Below, piece by piece: positions 32,222-43,807 of a stretch of 64,000 nt of DNA. A program made the position numbers and the translations under genes. Below the pieces are notes generated by a model. It did not search any database and was not told where the DNA came from. It saw only the letters and a list, made by a program, of their open reading frames with translations. The stretch is from Erythrophleum ivorense (taxonomy: Eukaryota; Streptophyta; Magnoliopsida; Fabales; Fabaceae): positions 1,955,501-2,019,500 of the forward strand of contig JAIUCV010000117.1 of the NCBI GenBank assembly GCA_026724425.1, given 5' to 3'. Positions within the stretch are counted from its first letter, which is position 1. Each line of letters opens with the position of its first letter.

Positions 32222-34084
32222 TGAAACAACCCATCCCGGCCTCTAAACCGTGAGGTTTGCTTCCAATCGAAACACTACTTGTTCCGATCAACCTTGTTCA
32301 TTTTAAGGGCCCATTCCTTAACGATATTCATTTATAAACGTTCATTCTGTGATTCACTAAATAAAGAGTCTATATGTGAAACAAGTTAGAGTCAAACAGT
32401 ATTTTTCATTAATAAGATAAAGGATTCGATACAACAAGTGATTTTGCTATAAGCTATTCAAGTGTTCGATCCTATCATTACATCCTAGTACACCACACGT
32501 TCGCACCACAACCGGCCTCGCGCGCCTAGACCGTATCACGATCCTCATCATCAGAACCTGAAACCATCAACGAGATATGAGTTCTCTAAACCCTATCAAT
32601 TGAGCCGAATATGTAATCTATCGATCTACATGCTCATGAACCGATAATCCCCTTATTATCCACACCAATCTACCATTTGGCCGAGACATGCTTAGCCGTG
32701 GACTCGACTTGCGGTTTCCGGTCGTGCCTTAGCAAATCTAACCGATTCCCAAGTCACACGCCGAACCTTGTACAATACGGCTAAGTATATCCGAACCACA
32801 ACCTAACAACATCCGTTCTATCACACATGATCGGCCATATCAATTCCGGGCCGATCACGCCTAACTACCATCCGAACCTGGCCGTTCGTATCAATTCCAT
32901 TGATCGGCCAAGTCATACTAATCGTATCGGAATGGTCGAGTCGCCCGTCCGGCCTCGACCACCATGCCTTAACCGTCCGGACAATCGCACCGTTTGGGAA
33001 CGGCCGACCATTCCACCGGTTTTCCTTATACCGATCGTTCGGCCGACTGCATCGATCCCACGGCCAGTCGTACCAACAACCGTACACCGATCGCTCGGCC
33101 GACTGCACCGAACCCACGGCCAGTCTCACCGGCGATCCTTATAACCGTTCGGATGATCGCACCCTTTCACCCGGCCGATCGCACCCGTTCGCTATGCGAT
33201 TGATCAACCGTCCGTGACCAACCGCCTTTTCGAATCCATCATCCAACCGTTCCCCCGGTCGATGGAAACGTTCGTCCGGTTGGCTCACCGTTCGGTGACC
33301 AACCGTTCGGCCTATGGCTTGATCCAGAACGAGCGAAGGACCATGTTCCGATCGATCACCCTTCTAAACCCGACCACAGAAAAAGAAACACACGAGTGTA
33401 GGAGTACATATATTGCACGTAAGAAGAGTATGGCCGTGCCATGATCGGATCCCTGAACCGATCGCCGATCACGCCGGACCGACTCCGTACCTTGGTGGGC
33501 GGGTCCGGGGTCTTGGAGACCTTCTTCCCGCTCGCCTTATCCTTCTTAGTCGGAGTCTTCTCCGTGTCACCCATTTCCGTCCGGCCGCCGGTAATAACCG
33601 CTCGACCGCCGATCGTTCCTTCTCGGATTCTCTCTTCCTTGCTTGATCTTTCTCAACGGGCTGCCCCTTTTTCTGTCTATGCGTGAATGCGGATTTTCTT
33701 CCCCTAGGGTGTGTATATATAGACTCGCCCAACCAACGGTTGCATCCGTTCGTTGCCTAACCGCCCAGCTCATCACACCCATTCGGCCATAACCGTCACA
33801 CTCCATACGAGTGTAGGTAGCTTAGCTACCGAACACTCGGCCTGGCTGGCCGGAGCTACCCACCAGCTGGTCGAGCTACCCCAGCTGGCCCAGCTCGCCC
33901 ATCCAGCTGCCCTTAGCTGGCTTTCAGCTCCCTTCTTCTCCTTATCACGCTAAGTCTTCTTCTTTCCCGGACTTAGCCAATTCCGGACCATGGAATGGGT
34001 TATTTACTTTCTTCGGCCATCTACTTGCCCTTTTCCCGACCATGGTCCTTCCCGCCGATCCTAGCGCGGATCGGGGATGTTACA
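32222..34084 (-). repeat. 3' LTR of nested gypsy element
   Basis: 1863 bp; on the plus strand it runs TGAAACAACC ... GGGATGTTACA. The minus-strand TATA box (tctatatataca) lies near 33709-33722. It is rich in CCGATCG/CGGCCGA motifs. The many open frames in it are shared by both LTRs and have no protein homology. Confidence 0.92.
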
Positions 34085-36416
34085 AGTCTCCCCCACCTGT
34101 ATGGGATTCGTTCTGGATCGTTCGCTCCGATTGTCCAATGTCTTCCAATGTCTGGATCGTTCGCTCCGATTGTCTGTCCGTTTGCGGATGGTATGCCGTG
34201 CTCATGTTCACTCTTGTTCCCAAAGCCTTCTGAAAAGCCTTCCAGAAGTGAGATGTGAAACGTGAGTCTCTATCCAAGACTATGCTGGCCGGCACGCCAT
34301 GTAATCGGACAATCTCGCTTATGTACTTATCCGCGATTGCTTCAACACCGTCGGTTTTCTTGAAGGCGATAAAGTGTGCCGACTTGGTCAGCCGATCGAC
34401 CACAATCCAGGCCGCATCCTTCTTTGCTCTCGACATAGGCAACCCGGTCACGAAGTCCATCGTGACGTGGTCCCATTTCCATTCCGGGATTGGCAAGCTT
34501 TGTAGCAAGCCGCTCGGCACTTGGTGCTCCGCCTTAACCAACTGGCACGTTGGACACTTGGCCACCCATCCGGCCACGTCCCGTTTCATGCCGACCCAGT
34601 GGTAGTACCGCTTTAGGTCTTGATACATCTTGTTGGTTCCTGGATGGATCGAGAATTTAGACTGATGCGCCTCCTTGAGTATCTCTTCCCTCAATTCCTT
34701 AACGTTCGGCACGCTCACTCGGCCGTTCACTACGACCGTCCCGTTGTTTGAGGTTTGATACTCGGCCTTGTCATTTTTGACCAACTCCTTCAAGGTCTCG
34801 TCTTGCTCTTGAGCAACTCGGATCCTTGTGAGCAAGTCCGCTTGGTCGGCCGCCCCCAAGCCTAAAGGCTCCACGTTCATGGATATCACATTCAAGTGTA
34901 AGGAACCGATGACACTAATCAGCATTTCCGCATCCTTGACCACATCAACATCCGTTCTCCTTCTACTCAAGGCGTCCGCGACTTGATTGGCCTTCCCTGG
35001 ATGGTATGCAATGTCCACATCGTAATCCGCCACTTTCTCCACCCATCTTCTTTGCCGCAAGTTCAACTCCGGTTGGGTGAAGATGTACTTCAAGCTTTTA
35101 TGGTCGGTGTACACTTGTACCTTGGCTCCATACAAGTAAGACCGCCATGTGGTAAGGGCAAATATCACGGCTCCCATCTCCAAATCATGGGTCGGATAAT
35201 TCCCTTCATGCTTCCTTAGTTGTCTTGATGCGTAAGCTATTACCTTCCCTTCTTGCATCAAAACACATCCGAGCCCTGTGATGGACGCATCCGTATACAC
35301 CACGTTCGGTTTGTCCATCTCCGGCAAGGCTAAGATCGGCGCGCTTGTGAGCATCGCTTTCAACCACGAGAATCTCAACTCGCACTCGTCCGTCCAAACA
35401 AACTTTACGTTCTTGCCCGTCAACTTGGTCATTGATTGGGCCATACTCGCAAAGCCTTGTACAAATCTCCGGTAATACCTGGCCAATCCATGGAAACTCC
35501 TTACTTCCGTGGCGTTCCTTGGCCTCGGCCATTCTTTGATCGATCTGATCTTCTCCGGATCCGCTGAGACGCCTTGATCCGACACTATGTGCCCCAAGAA
35601 CCCGATGCTCCTTTGCCAGAAGCTACACTTGCTTAGTTTGGCAAAGAGCTGCTGTTCCCTCAGCCGTCCCAGCACTGCCCTCAAATGGCTTTCATGGGAT
35701 TCCCGGTCTTTCGAGTAAACGAGTATGTCATCTATGAAGATGATCACGAACTCGTCTAGGCAATCACGAAAGATCCCATTCATCATCTTCATGAACGCCG
35801 CGGGAGCATTCGTGAGGCCAAACGGCATAACCACGAACTCGTAGTGGCCATACCGTGTCCGGAATGCTGTCTTGCGTACGTCCGATGGTTCGATCGGGAT
35901 TTGATGATATCCCGAGGCTAAATCGATCTTGGAAAACCAAGTCGCTCCCTTGAGTTGATCCAGCAACTCATCTATCCGAGGCAGGGGATACTTATTCTTT
36001 ACCGTAACCCTGTTCAACCCTCGGTAGTCGATGCATAGCCTGAAGCTACCATCTTTCTTTTTAACAAACAATACCGGTGCACCCCATGGGGAACTACTCG
36101 GCCTGATAAAACCCTTATCTAACAGTTCTTCCAACTGCTTCTTGAGCTCGGCCATCTCGGCCGGAGCCATCCGATAAGGCGCCTTGGAGAGCGGGGCGGT
36201 TCCCGGCTTTAGTTCTATTGTGAACGGATCCGACCTATCGGGTGGTAACCCTTGTAAGGTCGCAAACACGTCCTCGAACTCTCTGGCCACTGGAATACCG
36301 CTTAGCTCCACATCTTTGCCTACTTCCGTGGTTGAGATGGTTGCTAAATAAGCTTCACATCCCCGTTCCAGCATCCGTCCCGCCTGGATTGCCGATACCA
36401 CTAGGCTTCCCGACAT
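34080..36416 (-). pseudogene. Ty3/gypsy Pol: RT, RNase H and truncated integrase
   Basis: A 778-codon open frame in minus orientation. RT: RPSSSPWGAPVLFVKKKDGS, PFGLTNAPAAFMKMMN, catalytic FIDDILVYS. RNase H: VVYTDASITGLGCVL to HPGKANQVADALSRR. Integrase: zinc finger ending CPTCQLVKAEHQ, D in VTMDFVTGLP, D in VLDRDSRFTSHFW, and HPQTDRQSERTIQTLED, which holds the Glu. Shortly after that Glu the frame jumps to a duplicated ~23-bp stretch (34110-34180) and ends. The integrase C-terminus and any chromodomain are missing. The catalytic SDR is VLDR here and the usual TDGQSE is TDRQSE. It is joined to the protease upstream through in-frame TGA 36420-36422 and TAG 36531-36533. It is probably not autonomous. 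Confidence 0.87.
34085..34105 (-). other. Polypurine tract of nested gypsy element
   Basis: The minus strand reads GGTGGGGGAGACT immediately before the 3' LTR start TGTAACATCC. Confidence 0.75.
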
Positions 36417-36530
36417 GGGTCAAATTCCTTGGAATTCTAGCTTCTGTCCGGCCCGTTCGAACCGCACCCTTCCCCGGTGGCAGTCCAACGATGCCTTATA
36501 CTTTCCCAGCCAGTCCATACCCAATATCAC

Positions 36531-36839
36531 CTAATGATTCTTGAGTTGGACGATGACTAGGTCCGTTGGCATTACTATGCCTCCAATGGTAACCGCGATG
36601 TTACGGACCATTCCTAGTGAATGCATAACTTGCCCACCGGCTGCATTCACTATTCCAATTTCTTTCCCGGGTTCTCTCCGGAACCCGCCTTTTCCTATCA
36701 TCTCTGGACTCACAAAACTATGTGTAGCCCCGGAGTCAAATAAGGTGTGTGTCGCCACACCACCTATATCAATGGTCCCTACACATTCACCCCCGAATGC
36801 TAAGTTTTCTAACCATTCCCATGCATGATGCAATGCCAT
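36531..36839 (-). pseudogene. Ty3/gypsy aspartic protease region
   Basis: Minus-strand frame with the retropepsin motif THTLFDSGATHSFVS and a second loop around VMHSLGMVRNIAVTIGG. It ends at TAG 36531-36533, but the same frame continues with recognisable protease-to-RT linker (VILGMDWLGKYKASLDCH). The stop is therefore a lesion and not a natural end. Confidence 0.82.
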
Positions 36840-36853
36840 GCCTTTTTGTTAAT

Positions 36854-38145
36854 TTAGGACGGGTCAGTGGGGTTACCGGTGATCGCGCTGTAGTCTCCTC
36901 CGGCCTCCCCGGTTTCCTTTGACAGCTCATAGACCCGCGGTGCCATCGCTTGCCTCTTGGTTTGAGCCGACTGGCTATTACCCCCGCGGTATCCACCCTG
37001 ACCTTCCTGGCTCCCCGACTGTGGCACCGGACAATCCTTCTTGAAGTGTCCTGACTTCCCACATCGGAAACAAGCTCTTGGTCCATTTGTCACTTGCCCT
37101 TTCCCTTGATTGTCCTGCTGTGGGCAATTTTGGATAGCGTGGTCCTTGCTTCCACAGTTTGCACACGCGGCCGTTGCACCCCAGCATTCCCCGCTGTGCT
37201 TCTTTCCGCAAGTCGTACACTCCCGGTACGGCCACTTGCCCTTGTCCCATTTACGCTTATTATCGGCCGGCTTACTAGCCGTTCCCGATCGCGGTTGCGT
37301 CCTGGCCTTAGTCTCCTCTGCGAGACTGGCCTCCACGTTAGCCGCCCTTTCCACCAACTCCGAGACCGTGGCGAATGTGCGGACTGAGCAATGAACTCGC
37401 AGCTCCACCCTTAAGCCGCGCATGAATCGCCTAACCTGCGACTCCTCATCCTCATCCTTGTCCACATAGCGTCTCAGTCGGTTGAATTCTTCCTCGTACT
37501 CCCTGACCGATCGCTTCCCTTGGACCAAGTCCAGGAACTTTGCTTCCAGTCTGTCCCATGCTTCAGCCGGGAAGTACTTCCTCTTGAACTCGGCCTCAAA
37601 CGCGGGGAAGGTGCCTATGCGACCCCTTGTGCGTTTGTCCACCGCAAGCCACCAGTTGTGGCGTCTCCTTCCAGGAAGTGGACCGCTATGTCCTTCTTGT
37701 AATCCTTTGGGCAGCGAGTGGATCGAAAGTTCCTTGCGAGCCGACACCTCCACTCGTCTGCCTCGATCGGATCCGCACTTCCCTTGAAGTGCTTGGTGCC
37801 CAAGCGTGAGACATGGTCCAATAGGCTCAGGTAATCCCCCCTACGACCAGTCCTTACAGCTGGCGGTCCAATCTCCATCACCTCGGGTGCACTACCCGCT
37901 TGCTCGCCATCCGTTGGCGTTGAGTGAAGGGCCCCAGCCGACTGTCCCACCGTGGGATTCTCCACCGGTGCCGCCGCTTGAGTTAGTCCCTCCATTTGGC
38001 TCATGACTTTCTGCATCATAGACCACATCTTTGCCACGGAAGGGGTCCGCTCTTGTTTCCCACGCCCAGCCGCTGTCACGTTTCCCTCCTCAATCCGGAC
38101 CGATGAGTCGCTGTCGTAGCTATCATCGTCATCTTCATCTCCCAA
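36854..38145 (-). pseudogene. Ty3/gypsy Gag with frameshift
   Basis: Two overlapping minus-strand frames form one gag. 38145 to about 37660 encodes the acidic N-terminus and the start of the retrotransposon-gag domain (LGTKHFKGSADPIEADEW, AVHFLEGDA). About 37660 to 36854 encodes the rest (NWWLAVDKR, FPAFEAEFKRKYFPAEAWDR), then three Cys-rich knuckles including CFRCGKSGHFKKDC. One frameshift near 37660 separates them. An upstream TGA (about 38246) closes a longer N-terminal frame. Confidence 0.83.
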
Positions 38146-38490
38146 GATGTCATCCAGAAGATGTCCGGGTACCCTTTGGGTTAAAAGACCAGTCGCTGCC
38201 GGCGGGGTCCGCGCCGCGGGATCCCCTGGAGCCGTGCTCCCTTGTCAAACCACAGGACCGGTTGGACCATCAGTGCGTGGATCTGCCACAGCCGCGGCCT
38301 TTTCCTTGCTCAGGTTGGCCGCCTCATTGTCCTTCCTACTCTTGGAGGACTTATCCTTTGGTTCCTGAAAATATCAACATGTTAGTCTCCTAACCGTGAC
38401 TATCCTTCCATACAAACAAGAACCTAACGCGAGCCGTTGTTGCCGATGTGTGTGGTGTACCCTAAACCAACAAAACCGTCCTAGGAGCAA

Positions 38491-38506
38491 GCATGCTCTG
38501 ATACAA
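38491..38506 (-). other. Primer-binding site of nested gypsy element
   Basis: Minus strand TTGTATCAGAGCATGC, 3 bp after the 5' LTR end. It is a tRNA-Met-type site with one mismatch in the invariant TGG. Confidence 0.65.
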
Positions 38507-38509
38507 ACT

Positions 38510-40373
38510 TGAAACAACCCATCCCGGCCTCTAAACCGTGAGGTTTGCTTCCAATCGAAACACTACTTGTTCCGATCAACCTTGTTCATTTTAAGGGCCC
38601 ATTCCTTAACGATATTCATTTATAAACGTTCATTCTGTGATTCACTAAGTAAAGAGTCTATATGTGAAACAAGTTAGAGTCAAACAGTATTTTTCATTAA
38701 TAAGATAAAGGATTCGATACAACAAGTGAGTTTGCTATAAGCTATTACAAGTGTTCGATCCTATCATTACATCCTAGTACACCACACGTTCGCACCACAA
38801 CCGGCCTCGCGCGCCTAGACCGTATCACGATCCTCATCATCAGAACCTGAAACCATCAACGAGATATGAGTTCTCTAAACCCTATCAATTGAGCCGAATA
38901 TGTAATCTATCGATCTACATGCTCATGAACCGATAATCCCCTTATTATCCACACCAATCTACCATTTGGCCGAGACATCCTTAGCTGTGGACTCGACTTG
39001 CGGTTTCCGGTCGTGCCTTAGCAAATCTAACCGATTCCCAAGTCACACGCCGAACCTTGTACAATACGGCTAAGTATATCCGAACCACAACCTAACAACA
39101 TCCGTTCTATCACACATGATCGGCAATATCAATTCCGGGCCGATCACGCCTAACTACCATCCGAACCTGGCCGTTCGTATCAATTCCATTGATCGGCCAA
39201 GTCATACTAATCGTATCGGAATGGTCAAGTCGCCCGTCCGGCCTCGACCACCATGCCTTAACCGTCCGGACAATCGCACCGTTTGGGAACGGCCGACCAT
39301 TCCACCGGTTTTCCTTATACCGATCGTTCGGCCGACTGCACCGATCCCACGGCCAGTCGTACCAACAACCGTACACCGATCGCTCGGCCGACTGCACCGA
39401 ACCCACGGCCAGTCTCACCGGCGATCCTTATAACCGTTCGGATGATCGCACCCTTTCACCCGGCCGATCGCACCTGTTCGCTATGCGATTGATCAACCGT
39501 CCGTGACCAACCGCCTTTCCGAATCCATCATCCAACCGTTCCCCCGGTCGATGGAAACGTTCGTCCGGTTGGCTCACCGTTCGGTGACCAACCGTTCGGC
39601 CTATGGCTTGATCCAGAACGAGCGAAGGACCATGTTCCGATCGATCACCCTTCTAAACCCGACCACAGAAACAGAAACACACGAGTGTAGGAGTACATAT
39701 ATTGCACGTAAGAAGAGTATGGCCGTGCCATGATCGGATCCCTGAACCGATCGCCGATCACGCCGGACCGACTCCGTACCTTGGTGGGCGGGTCCGGGGT
39801 CTTGGAGACCTTCTTCCCGCTCGCCTTATCCTTCTTAGTCGGAGTCTTCTCCGTGTCACCCATCTCCGTCCGGCCGCCAGTAATAACCGCTCGACCGCCG
39901 ATCGTTCCTTCTCGGATTCTCTCTTCCTTGCTTGATCTTTCTCAACGGGCTGCCCCTTTTTCTGTCTATGCGTGAATGCGGATTTTCGACCCCTAGGGTG
40001 TGTATATATAGACTCGCCCAACCAACGGTTGCATCCGTTCGTTGCCTAACCGCCCATCTCATCACACCCATTCGGCCATAACCGTCACACTCCATACGAG
40101 TGTAGGTAGCTTAGCTACCGAACACTCGGCCTGGCTGGCCGGAGCTACCCACCAGCTGGTCGAGCTACCCCAGCTGGCCCAGCTCGCCCATCCAGCTGCC
40201 CTTAGCTGGCTTTCAGCTCCCTTCTTCTCCTTATCACGCTAAGTCTTCGTCTTTCCCGGACTTAGCCAATTCCGGACCATGGAATGGGTTATTTACTTTC
40301 TTCGGCCATCTACTTGCCCTTTTCCCGACCATGGTCCTTCCCGCCGATCCTAGCGCGGATCGGGGATGTTACA
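38510..40373 (-). repeat. 5' LTR of nested gypsy element
   Basis: 1864 bp, about 99% identical by eye to 32222-34084. The minus-strand TATA box is near 39998-40011. It ends GATGTTACA next to AGCTC (40374-40378). Confidence 0.92.
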
Positions 40374-40378
40374 AGCTC
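40374..40378. repeat. Target-site duplication AGCTC, right copy
   Basis: Matches 32217-32221; pararetroviral sequence resumes after it. Confidence 0.9.
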
Positions 40379-43300
40379 CGCAGAACACAGTGACACTGAA
40401 GACAGTTCAGAATTGGAATCTATTCCGAAGCAGTTCGCAATCGGAGATAGTTCAGGAACTCCGAAGAAGGAACCTGACATTAACGAGGTCTACACAAGTG
40501 ATGAGGAGATGCATTATCAAAGACCGAGTCATCAAGATGTACCACCAAAGCAATCCTCTTCAAAGGTCATGATATTCTTGTTCGATGATATTCCATTCGA
40601 AAAATGGAATGAACGACTAGACGAATTCCATGCGTGGATGAATTCTGAAGCACTCACTTCGCCACTAGATCTTGTCATTCAACTATTTACGGCAAGACTA
40701 TCTGGAGCGCTTAAAGAATGATGGAATTCACTTGGAAAATATCGACAACAACAAGTCTATCAAACAATGATACCAGCACTCCTTGGCAAAATTCACAGAG
40801 ATTGGTACACCAAATCATCTAAAGGAGCAGCTACAAGAAGAGTTCTTCACAGCGAAATGTTGTTCGCTAAAGAAAAAAGACTTGGCCAAACACTTCGAAC
40901 GACAAACAAAACGATACTACGCGCTCAACGGTCTCAACAACCCGAGTTTGAAACAAGTCTACCTTTCTTCCATTGACGAGTACCTCAGTCAGCAAACCAA
41001 ACTTTACATCAGAGATCAAGGACAAACAATCGAAGAGATCTCTATTGGCCAAATTCAACAATATGTCTTCCGGACAAACTTTGACGCTTGACAAACTTTG
41101 CAAGCAAAAAGAGTTTTGGTCCGAATTCATGGACAGATCGAAGCACCTCTCTAAGATCTGTGCACGGCCCGATCTATCTATCAAATGTTCAAAGTCAAAG
41201 AAGATGTGCTCGTGTGATTCTCGCAAGAAGCATAAACACTTCCGAAGGCCATTCAAAGGACGCTTCAACAAGTTTCGCCGCAAACGATTCTTCAGGAAGA
41301 AGCGAAGCCTCGAAAAAACGACAAAATGCTTCCTCTGTCACAAGGAGGGGCACGACGCGAAGAATTGCTCGAATAAATCAAAGAAGAAGAAGCAATATCT
41401 CATCAACTCAATCACCAACATCGTACCCGGCGTCGACCTCGATAATCATGATCTTGAATCAGTACTATCATATGATAGTGATGATAAAGACGCTTTATGT
41501 GAGTACTCGGACTCCTATTATTCATCCGATTCTTCGGATAATGATGACGGTGAAGCATGTTGCTTCAAGATCACGCAACTACCAAAACAAGATGAGATAC
41601 AAAACTCAAACTTGCCGGTCACAATATTTGATCCATCGCAAAGAGAAGACCCTGTTCATGCCATCGCGTTCATAGACACAGGTGCTCATACATCAATCAT
41701 GAACCCAAAGCTTCTACCCTCTTCTATGTGGATGCCACATCATCAAGAGTTCAGAGTTGCAAACGCCGGCTCGTTATCCGTGAAGCTCAAATCAAAACCT
41801 ATAACCATAGAGTTTTTCCCCGGGTGTCAAATCACAACTGAAGTACTTGGATCATCAGCACCAGGAAAAGATTTGGTCATGGGATGGGATACGTACTACG
41901 CATTAAAGAAGAATTTTGATATCTCTCTCGAACCACGAGGCATGAGATGGAAAAAGCTTTACAAAGCCTTCACGACAATACCTCGCCTATTCACAATCGA
42001 AGAACCAGCTCTTGGAGAATTCAACAAGATCAAAGAAGAAATTACAACAATCTCGTGTGCGGACTCTCATACGGATTTCCTCCAAAAGTGTAGCAATCCG
42101 CTATGGCTCAATTTTGAGTTCTTTGTCAAGCTACCTTTCAAAGAAAATGTCAATACCACTCCGACAAGAGCAAGTCATGCCGGAATGCCGCCTACCCTAC
42201 TCCAACAAGCGAACGAAGAATGCGATCAGTTGGTCAATCAAGGGATCGTTTCATCAACAAACTCGCCATGGGCTTGCAAGGCATTTTATGTCAACAACCG
42301 TGCCGAGCAAGCAAGAGGAAAACTCAGACTAGTCATCGACTACAAGCCACTGAATCAATATCTGCAAGATGTCAAGTTTCCTCTACCTAAAAAAAAGGCT
42401 CTTCTCCAACATCTCGAAGGTGCAACAATATTTTCCAAGTTCGATTTAAAATCGGGATTTTGGCAAATCGGAATCCATCCAGAAGAACGATATAAAACAG
42501 CATTATGCCTGCCGAATCGCCATCTCGAATGGAATGTCTTACCTTTCGGACTCAAGACGGCGCCTTCACTATTCCAGCAGGCCATGCTACGAATCTTCAA
42601 ACCCCTTCTCCATACAGCCTTGGTATACATTGACGACATCCTACTGTTCTCATCGAATGTACAAGACCATATCCAGGCCCTCAAGCAATTCCACGTCATC
42701 ATTAAAGAATATGGGCTTATGCTCTCGGCCCGCAAAATGATCATAGCCCAGCCCAACATTGATTTTCTCGGAATGCAAATCAATAATGGAAAGATAACTC
42801 CGCAGTCCCATCTAGCTACAACGCTCCTTGACTTTCCTGACAAAAATCTCACAAAAAGACAAGTTCAACAATTCCTTGGGGTAATCAATTATGTCAGTGA
42901 CTTTATTCCGCAATTTTCGCAACTGACAAGACCCCTACAGAAGATGCTGACGAAGAATCCACCACTATGGGCAACACGACAAACCGAAGCAGTCAAAAGG
43001 CTAAAGCTGGAGATACAGAAGCTACCTACCCTACAGATTCCCTCCTCAGGAACGAGAATCCTGCAGACTGATACGAGTGACAAATATTGGGGAGCCATAT
43101 TATTTGAAGAAATAAATGAAAAACGTCAAATCTGCGGATACAAAAGTGGACGGTTCAAAGACTCCGAGATGCACTATCACTCCACGTTCAAGGAAATTCT
43201 AGCAGTCAAAAAGGCAATTGAGAAGTTCGAGTTCCATCTGATAGGACATAAGTTTCGCATCGAGATGGACATGTCTTCTTTTCCAAAGATGCTCCAATTC

Positions 43301-43807
43301 AAACAGAAGATGGTCCCTCATCAGCAATTATTGAGATGGAGTGAGTGGTTTTCGAAGTATGACTTCGAATCCTTCTATTTAAAGGGAAAGAAGAACACCT
43401 TAGCCGACATGCTCAGCAGAAATCCACTTCAAGAACTCCATATGATGACAAGCTCATCTGCACCGACAAAACGCTTCTTCGACTTCGACGCCAACATCCC
43501 TGGAGATGCCCATGAACTAATCGAAAGAAATACCTTGCGCGAACACCTTCAACACAAGATATTTGAGTATCAATCAATCATCCTGTCAAGATACGGCCCC
43601 AACCGCCATTACATCGCACCACTAGGCATTCACCCGGACTATCCGTTTGCTCATCTCTACCGCATTGAGAATCCCAACATGCCTGAAGAAGTCCTCTGTT
43701 TCCTATGGTACCTCTGCTCAGTCTACACCATCGGCATAACATTCGACATTGGATGGCTGTACCAATACATCAATGCCCTGCCACAAACGATTTGTGGTAT
43801 AGACTAA
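40379..43807 (+). pseudogene. Endogenous pararetrovirus ORF2, right part: coat, protease, RT and RNase H
   Basis: The coat-like region (40379-41300) is spread over three frames. There is an in-frame TGA at 40719-40721 and frame changes near 40815-40830 and 40980-41090. From 40973 one frame of 944 codons is open. It has a basic region, a CCHC knuckle (CFLCHKEGHDAKNC), an aspartic protease (FIDTGAHTSI), an RT with the YIDDILLFS active site and GFWQIGIHPEERYKTAL, and an RNase H (LQTDTSDKYWGAILFEE). A C-terminal ~110-residue tail follows, with no integrase. This is the caulimovirid domain order. There is no LTR at either side. Pol-type enzymes are open here, but the coat region is broken, so this copy is not functional. 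Confidence 0.85.

Larger units (their letters stand above)
32222..40373 (-). mobile_element. Nested Ty3/gypsy element inside the pararetrovirus
   Basis: The 8152-bp element lies in minus orientation, with LTRs 32222-34084 and 38510-40373, a 4425-bp internal region and the target duplication AGCTC. Order on the minus strand is 5' LTR (right), primer site, gag, protease, RT-RNase H, truncated integrase, polypurine tract, 3' LTR (left). By eye the LTRs differ at about 17 positions over ~1863 bp (about 1%), so insertion is recent. Internal frames are broken: a gag frameshift, two stops in the protease/RT linker, and loss of the integrase C-terminus. Confidence 0.92.

Noticed and set aside
32827..34258. 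Many Arg/Pro-rich open frames in the gypsy LTR
   Set aside because: They recur identically at 39116-40242 in the other LTR, overlap on both strands and match no protein; they result from GC-rich LTR composition.
29880..43807. LTR retrotransposon instead of a pararetrovirus
   Set aside because: A 30K-type movement protein is present, integrase is absent, and the sequence before 29892 does not recur after 43807. Still worth testing by phylogeny.
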